From Channallabes apus (taxonomy: Eukaryota; Chordata; Actinopteri; Siluriformes; Clariidae): DNA of 64,000 nt. The stretch is from the NCBI GenBank assembly GCA_030522415.1, contig CM060124.1, positions 21,199,754 through 21,263,753 of the forward strand. The letters run 5' to 3'. How positions within the stretch are numbered: position 1 is the stretch's first letter; every line of letters begins with the position of its first letter. Positions 1 to 11,749 of this stretch are shown piece by piece. The notes beneath the pieces were generated by a model. It saw only the letters and a list, made by a program, of their open reading frames with translations, made no database searches and was not told the DNA's origin. The position numbers were made by a program, and so were the translations under genes.

Positions 1-260
1 AGCGGATAAAGCGGTCCGAGACCACCCCTTCAGGCAGGTCTCGGATCGATTGATTTGGTGCGCACCAAAGTACCGAGATTGCATTCACATCAACGCAAAC
101 GAACCGAACCAAGGGACCAAACACGTTTGGTGCGCACCAAATGCTGTAGGTGTGAAAGCACCCTGTGTGCTGCGGTGTGTGTGAGAAGGAGAGAACGGAG
201 TAGGAGCTCAGGTGTACTGCTCCACCCCGAAACGCTCTATTCTTTTACTTTACGCTTTGT
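1..260. repeat. Unclassified repeat-like sequence with duplicated 16-bp palindrome
   Basis: No coding match is visible. The palindrome TTTGGTGCGCACCAAA occurs exactly at 54-69 and again at 126-141. The setting is transposon-rich, so this is probably part of a repeat running off the left edge. Confidence 0.35.
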
Positions 261-299
261 ATTATAATTTCGTGACGCTGAAAGAGGCCGATAAAGGGT

Positions 300-1382
300 T
301 TTGTGCTGAACGTGATTCTCGGCACTGAGCCCGTTTTTTTCCCCTCAGCTATCCGGCGTCACACCACTTCAAGCACAAGAAAGGCAAAAGCTTTATCATG
401 CAAAGGTGTTCCTTCAATTAAAAACAACTACAGTAAAACCTCAGATTACGAGTAACGCGGTTTACGAGTGTTCCGCAAGACGAGCAAAGCTTTTGACTTG
501 AAAAACGAGCACTGTCTTGGTTTACGAGCACTGAGTATCATGTATCACACATGCGCTTCTTGATTTGACACAGAGCTCCACGTGATCACAACTGAGCCAA
601 CGAATTTTCTCTCTCTTGCACTGCGGGTCATCAACTTTCCTGCTGGGTCATAGTGCTCGTCTCTTACTGGTATAATCAACATCAGTGTGTGTGTGTGTTT
701 TTTTTTCTTTCTCTTGCGCTGCAGTGTGTGTTGTGTGTGTGCACGCACGTAATTTGACACCGTGCCGGGTCACTCTCTCTCTCGCCTTTAATGTTTATGT
801 GTGTGTGAAGCAGAGAGGGGGTGCTTCACTCACACACAACCGGAATGGTGTCAAATTATGCGCGCGCGCACACAACACACACAATCCGCAGAGAGAAACA
901 CACACACAGAACCTGTGCGTATAAATGGAAACACTTATCTGTCGGCATTTATTTTTACTTTTTTTTTTAAAGGTAAAGTGCAGGTTAATTTGTTTCATTT
1001 TTACTTTAGATTTTGTGTTAAATATTTTTATGTATTCATTTTTTTGTGCTGTGGAACGAATAATTTGAATTTACATTATTTCTTATGGGACCATTTGCTT
1101 TGATTTACGAGTGTTTTGGAATACGAGCTGGCTTCCAGAACGCATTTTGTTCGTAATCTGAGGTTCCACTGTAGTTTGAGACTTATATCCGCTTGTCTTT
1201 TTTTTTTTTTTAACTACACTGGAATCCTCCCATCCCACCCCCACTGTTAAAAAAAAGTGACTCGGTAACGTTTACTCCCGAGTTGGATCTTAATTTTTTA
1301 AGATCTACGTTTTACTTTAGATTTTTATAAATGGTAACTTGACTTGTGCTCCAGTAAAATTCCACTGAAGTACTTTTGAGGA
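300..1382 (-). mobile_element. hAT-type non-autonomous element relic, interrupted by a TA-inserting element
   Basis: The flanks 300-430 and 1172-1382 match the reverse complement of the better preserved element at 31137-32612, including the stretch that reads AAAAACAACTAGTTTGAG uninterrupted there. The element at 431-1171 splits exactly that site. The 5' limit is uncertain. Confidence 0.6.
431..1171. mobile_element. Tc1/mariner-type non-autonomous element, TA target duplication
   Basis: Terminal inverted repeats start CAGTAAAACCTCAGATTACG on the left and end CGTAATCTGAGGTTCCACTG on the right, flanked by TA at 429-430 and 1172-1173. The interior is rich in TG/CA and has no transposase frame. 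It belongs to the same family as 54053-55055. Confidence 0.75.
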
Positions 1383-1419
1383 TTTGAGTTTATTACCCTT
1401 TCCCCCTCTTGGAACTTAC

Positions 1420-4400
1420 TTGCATGTAAAGAAAGCAATTACTGGGAATTTGGGATCGTGGGTATCAACGAAGACATTCTGGACAAAAAGGTTGGGATTG
1501 CAGCTGTGCTGTAAAATCAGTCAGACATACTGTAACGTTAGAACAAAAACTTCTGTCTATTTAAAATCCGTCTAGTTTTGCGGAAACTGCAGTTATACTT
1601 TTATACTTACATTAATAAACCGTGCCACGTTTCCTTTTTTCGAAGCATCGATATAATACATTTTCCCCAGACAGTCGGGTTTCCCTCCTGTCTTAGGCAC
1701 CATGTGATCTCGGGTAATGTTTGGCTTCTTTCCCTTCCCAAAGTTTTCCTTGTCATCTAACCGGAGTCTCTTCCTCACCACCTCTTCATTGTGCTCCTCC
1801 TTGATTTCTACACATGTAAATAAATACATAGGAATGTAAAAAGGAACAACACTTTCATCAGGCATTATGAGTATATATGACTCACGTATGGATTACCTTA
1901 CCTGTGTGGTCAGGATTAGGTGATGAGCAGTGAGTGTTTACTTTCTCTGGGTTATCCTAATAAAATAGGGAACAATCAAAAATCTCATCTCGTTTAAAAT
2001 TCTGCACTGGGTTTTCTTACCCAAAAATTTATTAAACCTTTTTTACACTTCTCATTTTTATGCTTTATTATTGAAAATCGTACTGAATGTAAAAACAAAT
2101 AATAATAATCAATTACTTCAAAAGTAAAAGAAAACCAGCAGGACTAGTTTCATGTCGAAGGCGACTGCTGCATTGAGGGTTAAAGGGATTCATAAAGTCT
2201 TAACTTATTGAGGTACAGTAGAGCAAGGATGGATAGGATCAAGAATGAGTTCCATCAGAGGAACAACCCATGTTAGATGTTTTGGAGATAAAGTCAGAGA
2301 GGCCAGATTGAGGTGGTTTGGACATGTTCGGCCTACAAGACCTGTCTACCTGTGGCTTCTTTAAAAAATATTTCCACTTATGAAGCAAAAATAAGCAAAA
2401 ATTTCAGCCATTATAATAATAATAAATAATAATAATATTGTGAGCATATCGGTAGAAGGATGCTGAGCTTGGAACTACCAGACAGGAGGTTTAAAGGAAG
2501 ACCAAAGAGAAGATTTATGGATGCAGTAAGAGAGGACATGAAGCTAGTTGGTGTGAGAGAAGAGGATGCAGAGGACAGGGTTAGATGGAGGCAGATGATT
2601 CATTGTGGCGACCCCTGAAAGGATTAGCCGAAAGACAAAAAAAGACAGTAGAACTGACCAATTTAAATAGTATATTTACTCGATAAATTGATGCATGTGT
2701 TTTTTTTTTTTTATCAAAACTTTTCATAGCAGAACTTTTTTTTAAAAACGTTAAATGGACATAAACTGAAATAAAAAATATATATTATATATACCTATAT
2801 ATATTTTACACAAAACAGAAACTGCTTCCATCTTCTGGAAGCAAATACTCCTCTGTTTTCGGACAGGGGTAGCACAGATGGTTAAGAGATTGGACTAGTG
2901 ATCTGAAGGGCCCAGGTTCAAACTCCACCAACACTAAGTTGCCAATTAACCCTCACTGCTCAGATGTAAAGAGAGATTAAAATGTAAGTGGCCCTGGATA
3001 AGGCTTCTGGCAAATGCTGTAATGTAAATGTTTTTTTTTATTATTTAACTTTATCAGTATTTGGTGCATTACTGCCACCTACTGGACTGGAGTGTAGAGC
3101 AGAAGATTGGAATGAAAAAAAAAAGATTAATGCTTTGTACGTTATATGTAATCATTTTAGTGTTTATTAGATATTTTTCTAATATTCAGAATTTGTAAGA
3201 AATACCGCTATTGGAGATTGTATGGGAAGACTGCTTAAGCAATATTGCATCAGCATGATATTCATCATGATATACTGATATTCAAGTAAGTGTATATCTA
3301 AGTAAGTGTAGACACTGTTTCGATGAACTTTTTGTAGCAGACATACACTCCGACAACGCCTCCGGTCCCATGAACAGGTGGAGTCCGAGCCATGATAACT
3401 CACCGAGTGCTCCAGCTGCTCCCTCTGTCCGTCCAGCAGTGCAGAGGGCTGATCTGACGGCCTCTGGATCACAGGAACATAAAGAGGTGGAGACTTGTCC
3501 AGTGTCTCACTGACTGTTTTCTTCTGCCCTGAGGGAAGCGTCCACTCCTCCACTACCTCCACCTCATTATCCGACATCTGATCCTCTTTCAAGTTTTTAG
3601 AGAGAAGGGGCTCCTCAACGCCGCGCCCGAGTCTGAGGACAACGCCTAGGACGCGATACGAAAAATAAGTTCGCTAAAACTCAAGAGTCAAAGCGAAATG
3701 ATGATTTAAAGGGAAATATGGTTACCTGCGTAAGTACAGACAAAGGTGCCCTGGTCGAGGTCGTCACGGCAACGCACACCCCATCCTTTTTCATTGGTGC
3801 GAAACACCTGCAGGCGGACGCGGAGTCCATGCTGGACCACGCGATTCTGACAGCTGCTTTTCCGGCACCCGCACCACGGACCACACTCGTACAGCCTGGC
3901 AAGACGTCGTTTAAAAACGTTATACACAGCACAGTTTCATGTGGGCACCATTTCTGGGTCATTCAGCACATTAAGGTCATCAGCTGACTTCATTTTATTG
4001 CCACATAACGTTGATGAGCCTCGACCTGAGCAACTCGAGCAACCCCAGGTCATAACACTGTCTCCAGAGGCTCGTACAAGTGGACACTATGAATCATTAA
4101 ATCGTTACCACTACCTCAACTCGTACCTCATTACTACAAAAGTACTGAAACGTGTTACGTTATTGTGTTTGTCACTCTGTAGCTCTTTGTTTGCACATTT
4201 GCACGTGCACTTTGTTGTCTCTTTTTTGTACAAAAGTAGTTTTAGGTTAACTTAAAAAAAAAAAAAAAATGTAAATCTGTCATATCTGAGCTAGTCAGCT
4301 AATTAGGTCTCGTGATAGCTAGCTGGTTCCGGTAGAGTTGTGTTAATTTATGTTGTTGCATGTATGTTACACCTTGGTCCTGGAGGAACGTTGTTTCGTT

Positions 4401-7400
4401 TCACTGTGTACTGAACTGTATATGGTGGGAATGTAAATAAAAGCCTACTTGACTTGACTGATGGGTGCATCGTGCAAATTTAAGTCTTTTGTCCGATTTG
4501 TCTCATTAACAAGTGGCCACACGGCTGTTTAGTCCCAATCCTGTGAGGTCTTGGGTTTTTATTGGTGACTTTTATTTTTTTCCACATTTCTTCAACAAAA
4601 GTTGACTGCACTAGCCTTCTGGATTTTTATAATATTTTGAAGAGTTCTTAACCCAGTTCCAGTCATTTAAAATCTTATTAGTTGTTGTCTTTGCTTGACA
4701 CAGCCCAATAATTAAGCTTGATTATTTATCCAGTCAGGTTTTAACATCGCTGTTGAAACTTTAAGCCCCACCTTTTCATTTACTTATGCAAAACATATGA
4801 TGAGAAAAGGGGAAGCACTTGAGGCGACCGCTGCATTTAAAAACGTCTACTTTAAGTCAAGGAGGCACCGTATTCACCAATTTCATGATAGATCTACCTG
4901 CTGCATCGGTCACTAATCTACTGAAATGTTATTAAAATTAAAATAAAAAAACCTTCAAACAAAAACTAACCACCTTTAATGTAATACTTATCCCTGATCA
5001 TATCAGTTCTGAACTTATAAAGCCACGTAAGAAAAATGCTTTTGTATTACTGCATGAACAGCACTTCATGTCCTTACCCTGTGGACACAGGCTTGTGTAG
5101 CCGGTGGTGACTGTAAAGCTGGTCTGACTGTGCGCCGGCCTTTAGAGACCGCTGAAGACACGGACAGCTGGAACTGTCCGTGCATCCGTCGTCACAGTCA
5201 CAGCAGGTCAGGAAAAACGGCGCCTTGCTTAAAAAACAGCCGTGAGGCCAGCGATCCTTGCGATAGCGGAATTCTTTTGGCCGTACGCCATCCAAGTCAT
5301 TACACAGAGTAACCGGGACAGCCTCCGTCCCGCGGCTAATGTCCCTCTCGAAAATACTGGTTGTGGGAAGAGGTGAAGCGGGAGCAAGCGGCCTCGGCTG
5401 AGCCTGCCTCTCGGGCAGTACCTGAGGATTGAAGCTGAAGTTGGTCTGCTGCAGGACCCCAAGGCTTTTAGTCTGCTGTAGGAATTGATACACGTCATCC
5501 ATGCAGCACAAGCTCCGCCCACACGGAGCTTTATAGAGCACGTCCGAGTCCAACGCGTCTTGCGGTGAAAAGTTGAGCGGCTTGGCACACTGACGCTGGA
5601 AGTGGCAGAGAAAAGGCACTCGCAAGGGGTTGTGGCCGAGGAACTGGTCAGAGTGAGACGGGAGGTTGGGGAGGCAGGCGGGACTGCAGTTGTGCTGGTG
5701 ATAGGACAGTTGGACAGGCGACACGGGGCCCAACTGGTCCTCAGAATAAAAACTGGGTGGCGAGAGCAGCATCATATAGTCGTAGGTTTCTAACTTCCCT
5801 GATAGCATGACGTCGTTCCTGCCTGAGGAAGACATCTGACTGTTGTCTGAACCCGACTCTGGATTCCTTTAAAAAATATGAAATTAGAAAAATTCTCTGG
5901 AAAAGCAGCAAAAGAAAATGATGTATGAAAAAGGAAAGAAAAGAAAAAACCCACCCTGATGCATCGTCATTTAAGACGTCTTCCGAGACAGGCAAATGCT
6001 TCATTTTCAGTATAGTGCAGTGCGAGTCTGATACAGACACTGTCAGGATGTCTAGAAGAAAGCAAGAGAACATGCCGGTGTAAAAGCGGAGGAAGAGGGA
6101 ACCACGAAAGAAGCAGAAGTAAAATCCTAAATAGCAGAAGGCTGCAGTTGTGACCAACGTGGTCCTGGCATGTTTTCCTCAATATTTCCTACATCTCTTT
6201 CAAGTTAATAACTATAAGCCTGTTTTTTTTTTTTTCCTCAATGCACCAATGTGTTAGTGTGACAAATTTAGGATGAAATTAAGGAAGTGCCTTATGTTAA
6301 CCTTAACACTCAATGTGCCTCTTTGAAGCATAAAGCAGTTGTATTGAAATAAGTGAATGAAAAAATATATAAGGGGCAAAAGAAATATGCAAAGTGAGGC
6401 AAAGTGTATCAATTTAGAGCTTATGCATTCATACGAAGGTCAATATAAGCACACTTTAAACGCAGGAAGTAAAATGTAAAATAAAAAAAATTAATAAAGA
6501 GAAAGGAAAGTAAGTAATCATGACAATCAACTACATGTGCATGTGAAACCTTAAAGTTGTAAACAATTGTAAAACTTTTAAACATGAATATTATACCAAA
6601 CTCAAACTGAGTCTCAACAATGAAAGTGAAAGCACAAAAGAAAAAAGAAAAAAAAACATACAAGTACACGGAAATGAAAGAAGTCAGCAGTAATTAGGGC
6701 ATCTTCTGCATGCACACTCATTTTTTTTTTTTTGCACTTTATCAGTTTAAAAACTTTTATCTTAAGTCTCCAGCACAGAATTACAAAAAAGGTATTTCAC
6801 GAGATCAGGATGGTGAATAAGGAAACTTGAGGAATAATGTGAATATTTACATAATTCTGAAGGATAATACCTTCACCGATCAGCACCTCCTCAATGGTCT
6901 CAGTCTTCAAAGCTGCAGTCAGTGACACCTCCGACTCCACAATAATGTTCATGCCTTGAATGTAGCCTGAGCAAAAACACACACATAGCCCTTACATATT
7001 TCACACACTGCTTCAAACCATGATATACCTTAATTTAAAATAAATACATTTAGATTATTAAAAAAAAAAAAAAAAGATTAAATGTTAACTGTTGTCACAA
7101 GTTTTTTTTTTGAAAGACTATACAGTATGACCAAAGTTTGTGAAGTCCTGAACAGGATTAAGTGATTATAAACAGTCAGTGAGTGAGTCAGTTAGTTAAA
7201 TTGAGAAGAATAGTCAATGAGAGACTCGGTGTGAGAGTAAATGATTGAGTCTTTCAATGACTCAGTGGGCTGGTCAGGAGGTGAGTCGGTCAGTGAGTTG
7301 GTCAATCGGTCTGGTCAGTTCAGTAATAAAAAGGTGAGTGAGTAAGTCAGTGAGGAATTGAATCAGTCAGGGAGTCAATAAATTAATGAATAGGCCAATG

Positions 7401-8252
7401 TGCGACTGAATCAGTCAGACAGTTACTGAGTCAGCGCGTGAGGGAGGGGGCGAGTCAGCGCGTGAGGGAGGGGGCGAGTCAGCGCGTGAGGGAGGGGGCG
7501 AGTCAGCGCGAGAGGGAGGGGGCGAGTCAGCGCGTGAGGGAGGGGGCGAGTCAGCGCGTGAGGGAGGGGGCGAGTCAGCGCGTGAGGGAGGGGGCGAGTC
7601 AGCGCGTGAGGGAGGGGGCGAGTCAGCGCGTGAGGGAGGGGGCGAGTCAGCGCGTGAGGGAGGGGGCGAGTCAGCGCGTGAGGGAGGGGGCGAGTCAGCG
7701 CGTGAGGGAGGGGGCGAGTGACTAAATAATTTGCTTTTAGCCAGTCAGTCATGGATTCTTATGTGAATAAACAAGTCGTCAGCAAGCAGGACGGTCAGTC
7801 AGCTGGTCAGTGAGTAACAGTAGTTTCGTCAGTGAGTGAATGAATAATCCTATGCACTTTTAACTCCTCAATACCTGGTGCAGCTCACTGTGTAACTAAA
7901 CCGGCTAAAAAGACAAATCCAGGAGAGAAGCAGTGCTACAAATGACAACACACATGATCAGTACAGAGGTCTACTGATAATGCGGTGATATTTCTATCAT
8001 GACTGAGTGGGGTGTGTGTGTGTTTTGTTCACCTTTATCTGTAGCTGTTTTGGTTTTAATAGATTCTCTCAGACCCCGCAGAAACCCCAACAACTCCTCG
8101 AAAACAAAGTCCACATCCACCTGCGACCAGAAAGTCTTCGCTTTGTCTGTAAAACAAAACAAGTCACAGCAGCTTTTAGCTGAGTTCAGTAACACCACAG
8201 ACACCCTGCAGACTGAAGGAGGAAGAGGGAGTTTACCAGCCGACTGCTCCAT
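1420..8252 (-). CDS. setdb2: Histone H3K9 methyltransferase SETDB2 (partial, last exon(s) off-window)
   Basis: Ten coding exons, minus strand: 8252-8237, 8146-8033, 6966-6871, 6051-5955, 5866-5078, 3895-3726, 3645-3404, 1956-1902, 1807-1611, 1508-1420. All junctions are GT-AG and the phases join to 1865 nt (about 621 codons). Seen: an N-terminal region starting MEQSADKAKTFW, a methyl-CpG-binding-like domain around residues 193-263 (CHFQ...APCGRSL), a Cys-rich pre-SET from residue 329 (CCDCDDGC) into exon 6 (YECGPWCGC), and a split SET domain with the cofactor motif KGWGVR in exon 6 and the motif INHSCNPN across exons 9-10. The stretch splitting the SET domain (exons 7-9) is shorter than in human SETDB2. 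Family knowledge: a nuclear enzyme that methylates H3 lysine 9. The reading frame ends in phase 2 at 1420; the WDY-type C-terminal exon is not in the window, since repeats fill 1-1400. The start is the ATG at 8252, whose 16-nt exon joins in frame. Very sure of identity. Confidence 0.93.
2218..2645 (+). mobile_element. RTE-type LINE 3' fragment with a roughly 110-bp insertion
   Basis: It encodes a degraded match to the end of the reverse-transcriptase ORF at 35041-35536 (RIKNEF...[22 protein letters not shown]). An unrelated AT-rich stretch at about 2331-2442 interrupts it, and it resumes with IGRRMLSLE. The 3' end reads TGTGGCGACCCCTGAAAGG and ends in GCCGAAAGAC plus an A-rich tail. It sits in setdb2 intron 7. 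Confidence 0.7.
2866..3045 (+). repeat. tRNA-derived SINE (HpaI/AFC-like tail)
   Basis: Pol III box A-like TAGCACAGATGGTTAAG and box B-like GGTTCAAACTCC are followed by a tail containing GGATAAGGCTTCTGGCAAATG, which is typical of fish tRNA-derived SINEs. It is in setdb2 intron 7. The family name is recalled, not checked. Confidence 0.55.
4360..4460 (+). repeat. Retroelement 3' tail shared with 25110-25260
   Basis: TTGGTCCTGGAGGAACGTTG and the following bases up to CTACTTGACTTGACT recur reverse-complemented at about 25110-25195. This marks a dispersed non-LTR element 3' end. Confidence 0.5.
7160..7428. repeat. Degenerate GAGTCAGT-type simple repeat
   Basis: Irregular repeats of GTCAGTGAGTGAGTCAGT-like words lead into the regular minisatellite at 7429. 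This is the likely ancestral sequence from which the 24-bp unit was amplified. Confidence 0.6.
7429..7719. repeat. 24-bp minisatellite, about 12 copies
   Basis: The unit GAGTCAGCGCGTGAGGGAGG plus GGGC is repeated about 12 times with almost no divergence; one copy has GCGCGAGA instead of GCGCGTGA. It lies in setdb2 intron 2. Because 24 is divisible by 3 and the unit has no stop codon in some frames, long open frames arise on both strands; they are not genes. Confidence 0.95.
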
Positions 8253-8400
8253 GATTAGAGAGAGAGATTCTGCAGTCAATCAAACCCTGAGCCTTTAGCC
8301 TTCAGATAAACATATACACACACACAAGGGCTGGGGACACACAAGCTCCGTCCACAAGTAAACTAACTCCCACCTCACGCGCGACGTCAGTTAAAAAACA
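8253..8400 (-). promoter_or_regulatory. Presumed setdb2 5' UTR and promoter
   Basis: This stretch lies immediately upstream of the setdb2 start codon on the minus strand. It contains a CRE-like GCGACGTCAG at about 8380-8389 in a short CpG-bearing patch. No TATA box is evident. The transcription start cannot be placed from sequence, so this is inference from position only. Confidence 0.3.
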
Positions 8401-8740
8401 TCATTAAATTAGTCCAACTAGCCGATGCTAACTAGCTGTGCATCAGAAACACTGTTTAAATAAATAAATAAATCTGTGTGTTGCCTTTAAAACATCATGA
8501 AAACATTCCCAAAGTGCAGCTACGACTATCTGCTCAAAATGCACCTGCTATTAATAATAAAAACATCATTATTTCATATCAGTTTGTTCATTCCTGTCTG
8601 CAGCTCGCTGCACACTTTAATACGAAAATCTCCCACAATGCTGCTCTTTTCATTTAGGTCCCATTGTCGCGTCAGACGGAAGCAATCGACCGCGGAGACA
8701 GACAGCGAGTACCGAGCAATCGATCAAGCGCTCTAGTCAA
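8400..8740. other. Gene-free stretch
   Basis: I see no recognisable exon or repeat except a short AAAT microsatellite at about 8456-8471. A small CpG-containing patch at about 8660-8735 has no recognisable motif that I would defend. Confidence 0.4.
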
Positions 8741-8744
8741 AGCG

Positions 8745-9580
8745 GGGCTCGTGATGAAATTAAATTGACTGATAATTTGTCACCAACTTGCATAAGAGAC
8801 ACATTTGTCCTTGGGAACTGTACACGCAATCATTTAACAACACCACTTATTGCTATGTACAGTTCTAACCTCATTCCAAGCGATTTTTTTCCACATTTCT
8901 GGGCCATTAGAGGAGTTCCTGGGAGGCCAGCGTTTCAGACATGAAGCAGACAGCCAGTCCGAGCGGCATACTGAGAAAACGTTATACCTTGATGGTACCC
9001 AAGCACTAGTGAAACGCTGGGATTAGTGTATTAGTGTGGCAGGGGATTATATAGAGAAACCAGAGTGTACCCGAGACCCCGCTTTCAGATCCGTTCTACC
9101 ATTACCTGACACACACTTTTTGTCTGGTTACAGTCGGGTATATAAAGAGAGATAGAGATCGTTTTTACTCTCATAATTATAATCCCCTGCTACATTAATG
9201 CACTACGTTATGTTGCTTAACGTCAGAAACACTGGCCTCCCAGGATCTCTTTCAATGCCCCAAGCATATCGAAATGGCTTGGAGTGAGGTCCGGACTATA
9301 TGGGGGATGTGGCATTAACTCCCAGCTGAGTTCTTGTATCTCAATAAATGTTCACGACAACAACTGCAGTGGGCTCTGAGCTACCTCAGCCAGGATCATC
9401 ACTTACAGACGTACAGCATTCTTTAAAACATTCACCCGATTTTTATTGTTACTGCTGCTAAGAGTCTCATCACCTCAAGTACACATATTGCACTTGACGT
9501 CTCCTGTAAAAGTCAATCAGTTTTACAGGCTGATTCAACAGAATGTTCATCACAAGTCCCGGTTTGGTTTGAATATCGCT
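8745..9580. mobile_element. Eroded mariner-family relics, two in opposite orientation
   Basis: The stretch around 8905-8945 (AGGAGTTCCTGGGAGGCCAG) and its reverse-complement counterpart around 9230-9275 (GGCCTCCCAGGATCTCTTTC) match the relics at 28040-28400 and 58103-58541, which retain mariner transposase words such as FGPLKEF. No open frame survives here. Confidence 0.5.
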
Positions 9581-9986
9581 CATAATAGGAAATGTTTTAA
9601 CATTATGACTTTGATGCTTTGATAAAACTACACATAGAGTTTGAGTCATACAGTATCTGTATATTGTATATTCCACAATTTAAATCAGTGGAAATTCAAA
9701 GCGCAGAATTATACCATCTGTACAAACACATGGCTATTTTTTATTTATTTATTTTTTTTTTTATGAAAAGTATCTTATAATGCAGATAGCTAAGGCTATA
9801 TGTTAACATTTGAAGCAGATCCCAAAATGTCTGTGAATCCTTCTGATAAGTAAGGACCGAAACATGGCTGTGAATGCTTTTATAGGGAAATAATCAATCT
9901 AGATGGTGTGATATTGTTTTTCTATAACAGCATGTATCAAAGTGGTCATATGACCATATTAGGGGGGAAATCTAATTGGCATGTTT

Positions 9987-10330
9987 CATTCATTCATCTT
10001 CTATACCGCTTTATCCTATGATTAAGGTCGCGGGGACCTGGAGCCTATCCCAGGAGGCTTCGGGCACAAGGCAGGGTACACCCTGGACATCATGCCAATC
10101 CATCACAGGGCACACACACATACACACACACTCACCCATTACGGGCAATTTGGGAACGCCAATTAGCCTAACCTGCATATCTTTGGACTGTGGGAGGAAA
10201 CCGGAGTACCCGGAGGAAACCCACCAAGTACGGGGAGAACATGCAAACTCCATGCACACAGAGACGGGAATCGAACCCGGACCCTGCAGGTGCAAGGCGA
10301 CAGTGCTAACCACTACACCACCGCGCCGCC
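9987..10330 (-). repeat. V-SINE/Mermaid-type SINE with target-site duplication
   Basis: In reverse it begins GGCGGCGCGGTGGTGTAGTG, has box A-like and box B sequence and a conserved middle (GTTTGCATGTTCTCCCCG), and ends in a CATTCATTC-type tail. It is flanked by ATTGGCATGTTT at 9975-9986 and 10331-10342. Confidence 0.9.
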
Positions 10331-10342
10331 ATTGGCATGTTT

Positions 10343-11745
10343 CAATCCTCTATTATTATCCGCTATTATTATATAACAGTTCACCAATTCCTCTATTGAT
10401 GACTATTACTTATTCATACTGTACATACATAACATCTTTTTATATGAGAGTTATACAATGTGATTTTGTTAATTATTGATATTAATAACTATACGATCAG
10501 AAATACATCCAGGAATCTCACTAATCTGAGTTATAGTTTTTTTTTTAATAATAATATAAATTGTAATTAAGTAACTAAATAAAAAACTTTGCAAACTGTG
10601 CAGTTTCTTGATTTACTGTGTTCTTCTGACATACAGTAACCTTGAATGTGTTATGAGCGCTTAGGAAGACGAGCGATCCTCTCTTGTGGTTTTAAGAATA
10701 CAGCTACTAAAAAAAAAAAGTTCAGAAAGCGGGAAAGCACGCACAAATCTGTTCAAATGGAAGAATAGATTTCTGCCTGATTTTTTTCCAGCATTATTAA
10801 GAAATTCAATATAAGCAATCAATATTTATACATATTTTCTCAGAAATTTCATACTGATTTCTCTCATTTCCTTTTGTAAAATATATACAGTAATATATAT
10901 ATATATAGCACCTTTAACGGTTATTGTCACAAAGCAGTTTTCCAGAATGAAAAAGGAAATCAGAGAAATTAGTATGAAATTTATGAGAAATTATATATGA
11001 TTGATTTAATCCTTATTTGTCTTTTCGGTGGGGTTCAGACATCAAATATGAATTCTGTCCAGATACAGTACATGATGAAATGAGTGTGTTTGTGTCTTTC
11101 AGTGTCCCCCGTACCCTTGTCTGTAACATCCTTCCTCCTTATATATGTAGTAATGTTAATAAAGACTTTTCTCAGGACGAGAGAGATGATTGAGAATTCC
11201 AAAGGTGTAAATCCTTAACATTCCGGAAAGTCGAAGGCCACAATCTCACACACATGCACACATTTTGTCTGTTGTTTTTTAAAGTCTTCATCTCAACAGG
11301 TCTGCGCATGTGCGTTTCCGTTTTCACACACCGTCATACTGATTACACAGGAAACTGAAGCCACATAGATGTGTGTGGTTTGCCTCCAGTGTGGCACTTT
11401 CCTTTCACAGTAACTTGGTGGATATAAAAATATGAATCTGGTTTAGGTGCACTATATAAAAACATGTCTAGATCTGCACGGTGATAAATGAATGTTCTAA
11501 TCTACTGACTGGATTATTCATAGTAGTGAACATATCCTCAAGCCTTGAAATGCCGAAACCATGTATTTAAATATGCTGGTCATATTAGGATTATGAATAG
11601 GTATTAATTAACCATTCAGTGTTGATTACAGCACATACTGTTGTATCTACTGTATGATTTCTAAATACTTTTCCGAATATGTAACACATGTAAAAGCTAC
11701 TGTACCTGTATACTGTAGTGAATCCTTTTAATGGAATTTTATAAA
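10343..11745. other. Gene-free AT-rich intergenic stretch
   Basis: No exon is recognised. It holds a short TA microsatellite near 10890-10906 and scattered near-palindromic AT-rich sequence. It lies between the setdb2 promoter region and the clotting-gene cluster. Confidence 0.4.
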
Positions 11746-11749
11746 CAGT

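Noticed and set aside
1..1400. Search for the last setdb2 exon (WDY motif) on the minus strand
   Set aside because: No matching sequence was found among the repeats; the exon must lie left of the window, so truncation is due to the window edge and not to gene decay.
7429..7719. CRISPR-like array
   Set aside because: Units are directly adjacent with no spacers and the genome is vertebrate; it is a minisatellite.
7423..7752. Long open frames on both strands coding repeated REGASQRV / TRPLPHAL units
   Set aside because: They are products of the 24-bp minisatellite, whose unit length is a multiple of three. They have no initiation context, no homology, and lie within a setdb2 intron.
10011..10479. 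Open frames of 100-167 codons on both strands
   Set aside because: They run through a V-SINE; similar frames appear in every V-SINE copy (14014, 16577, 34707, 40315, 47917, 57394) and are not genes.
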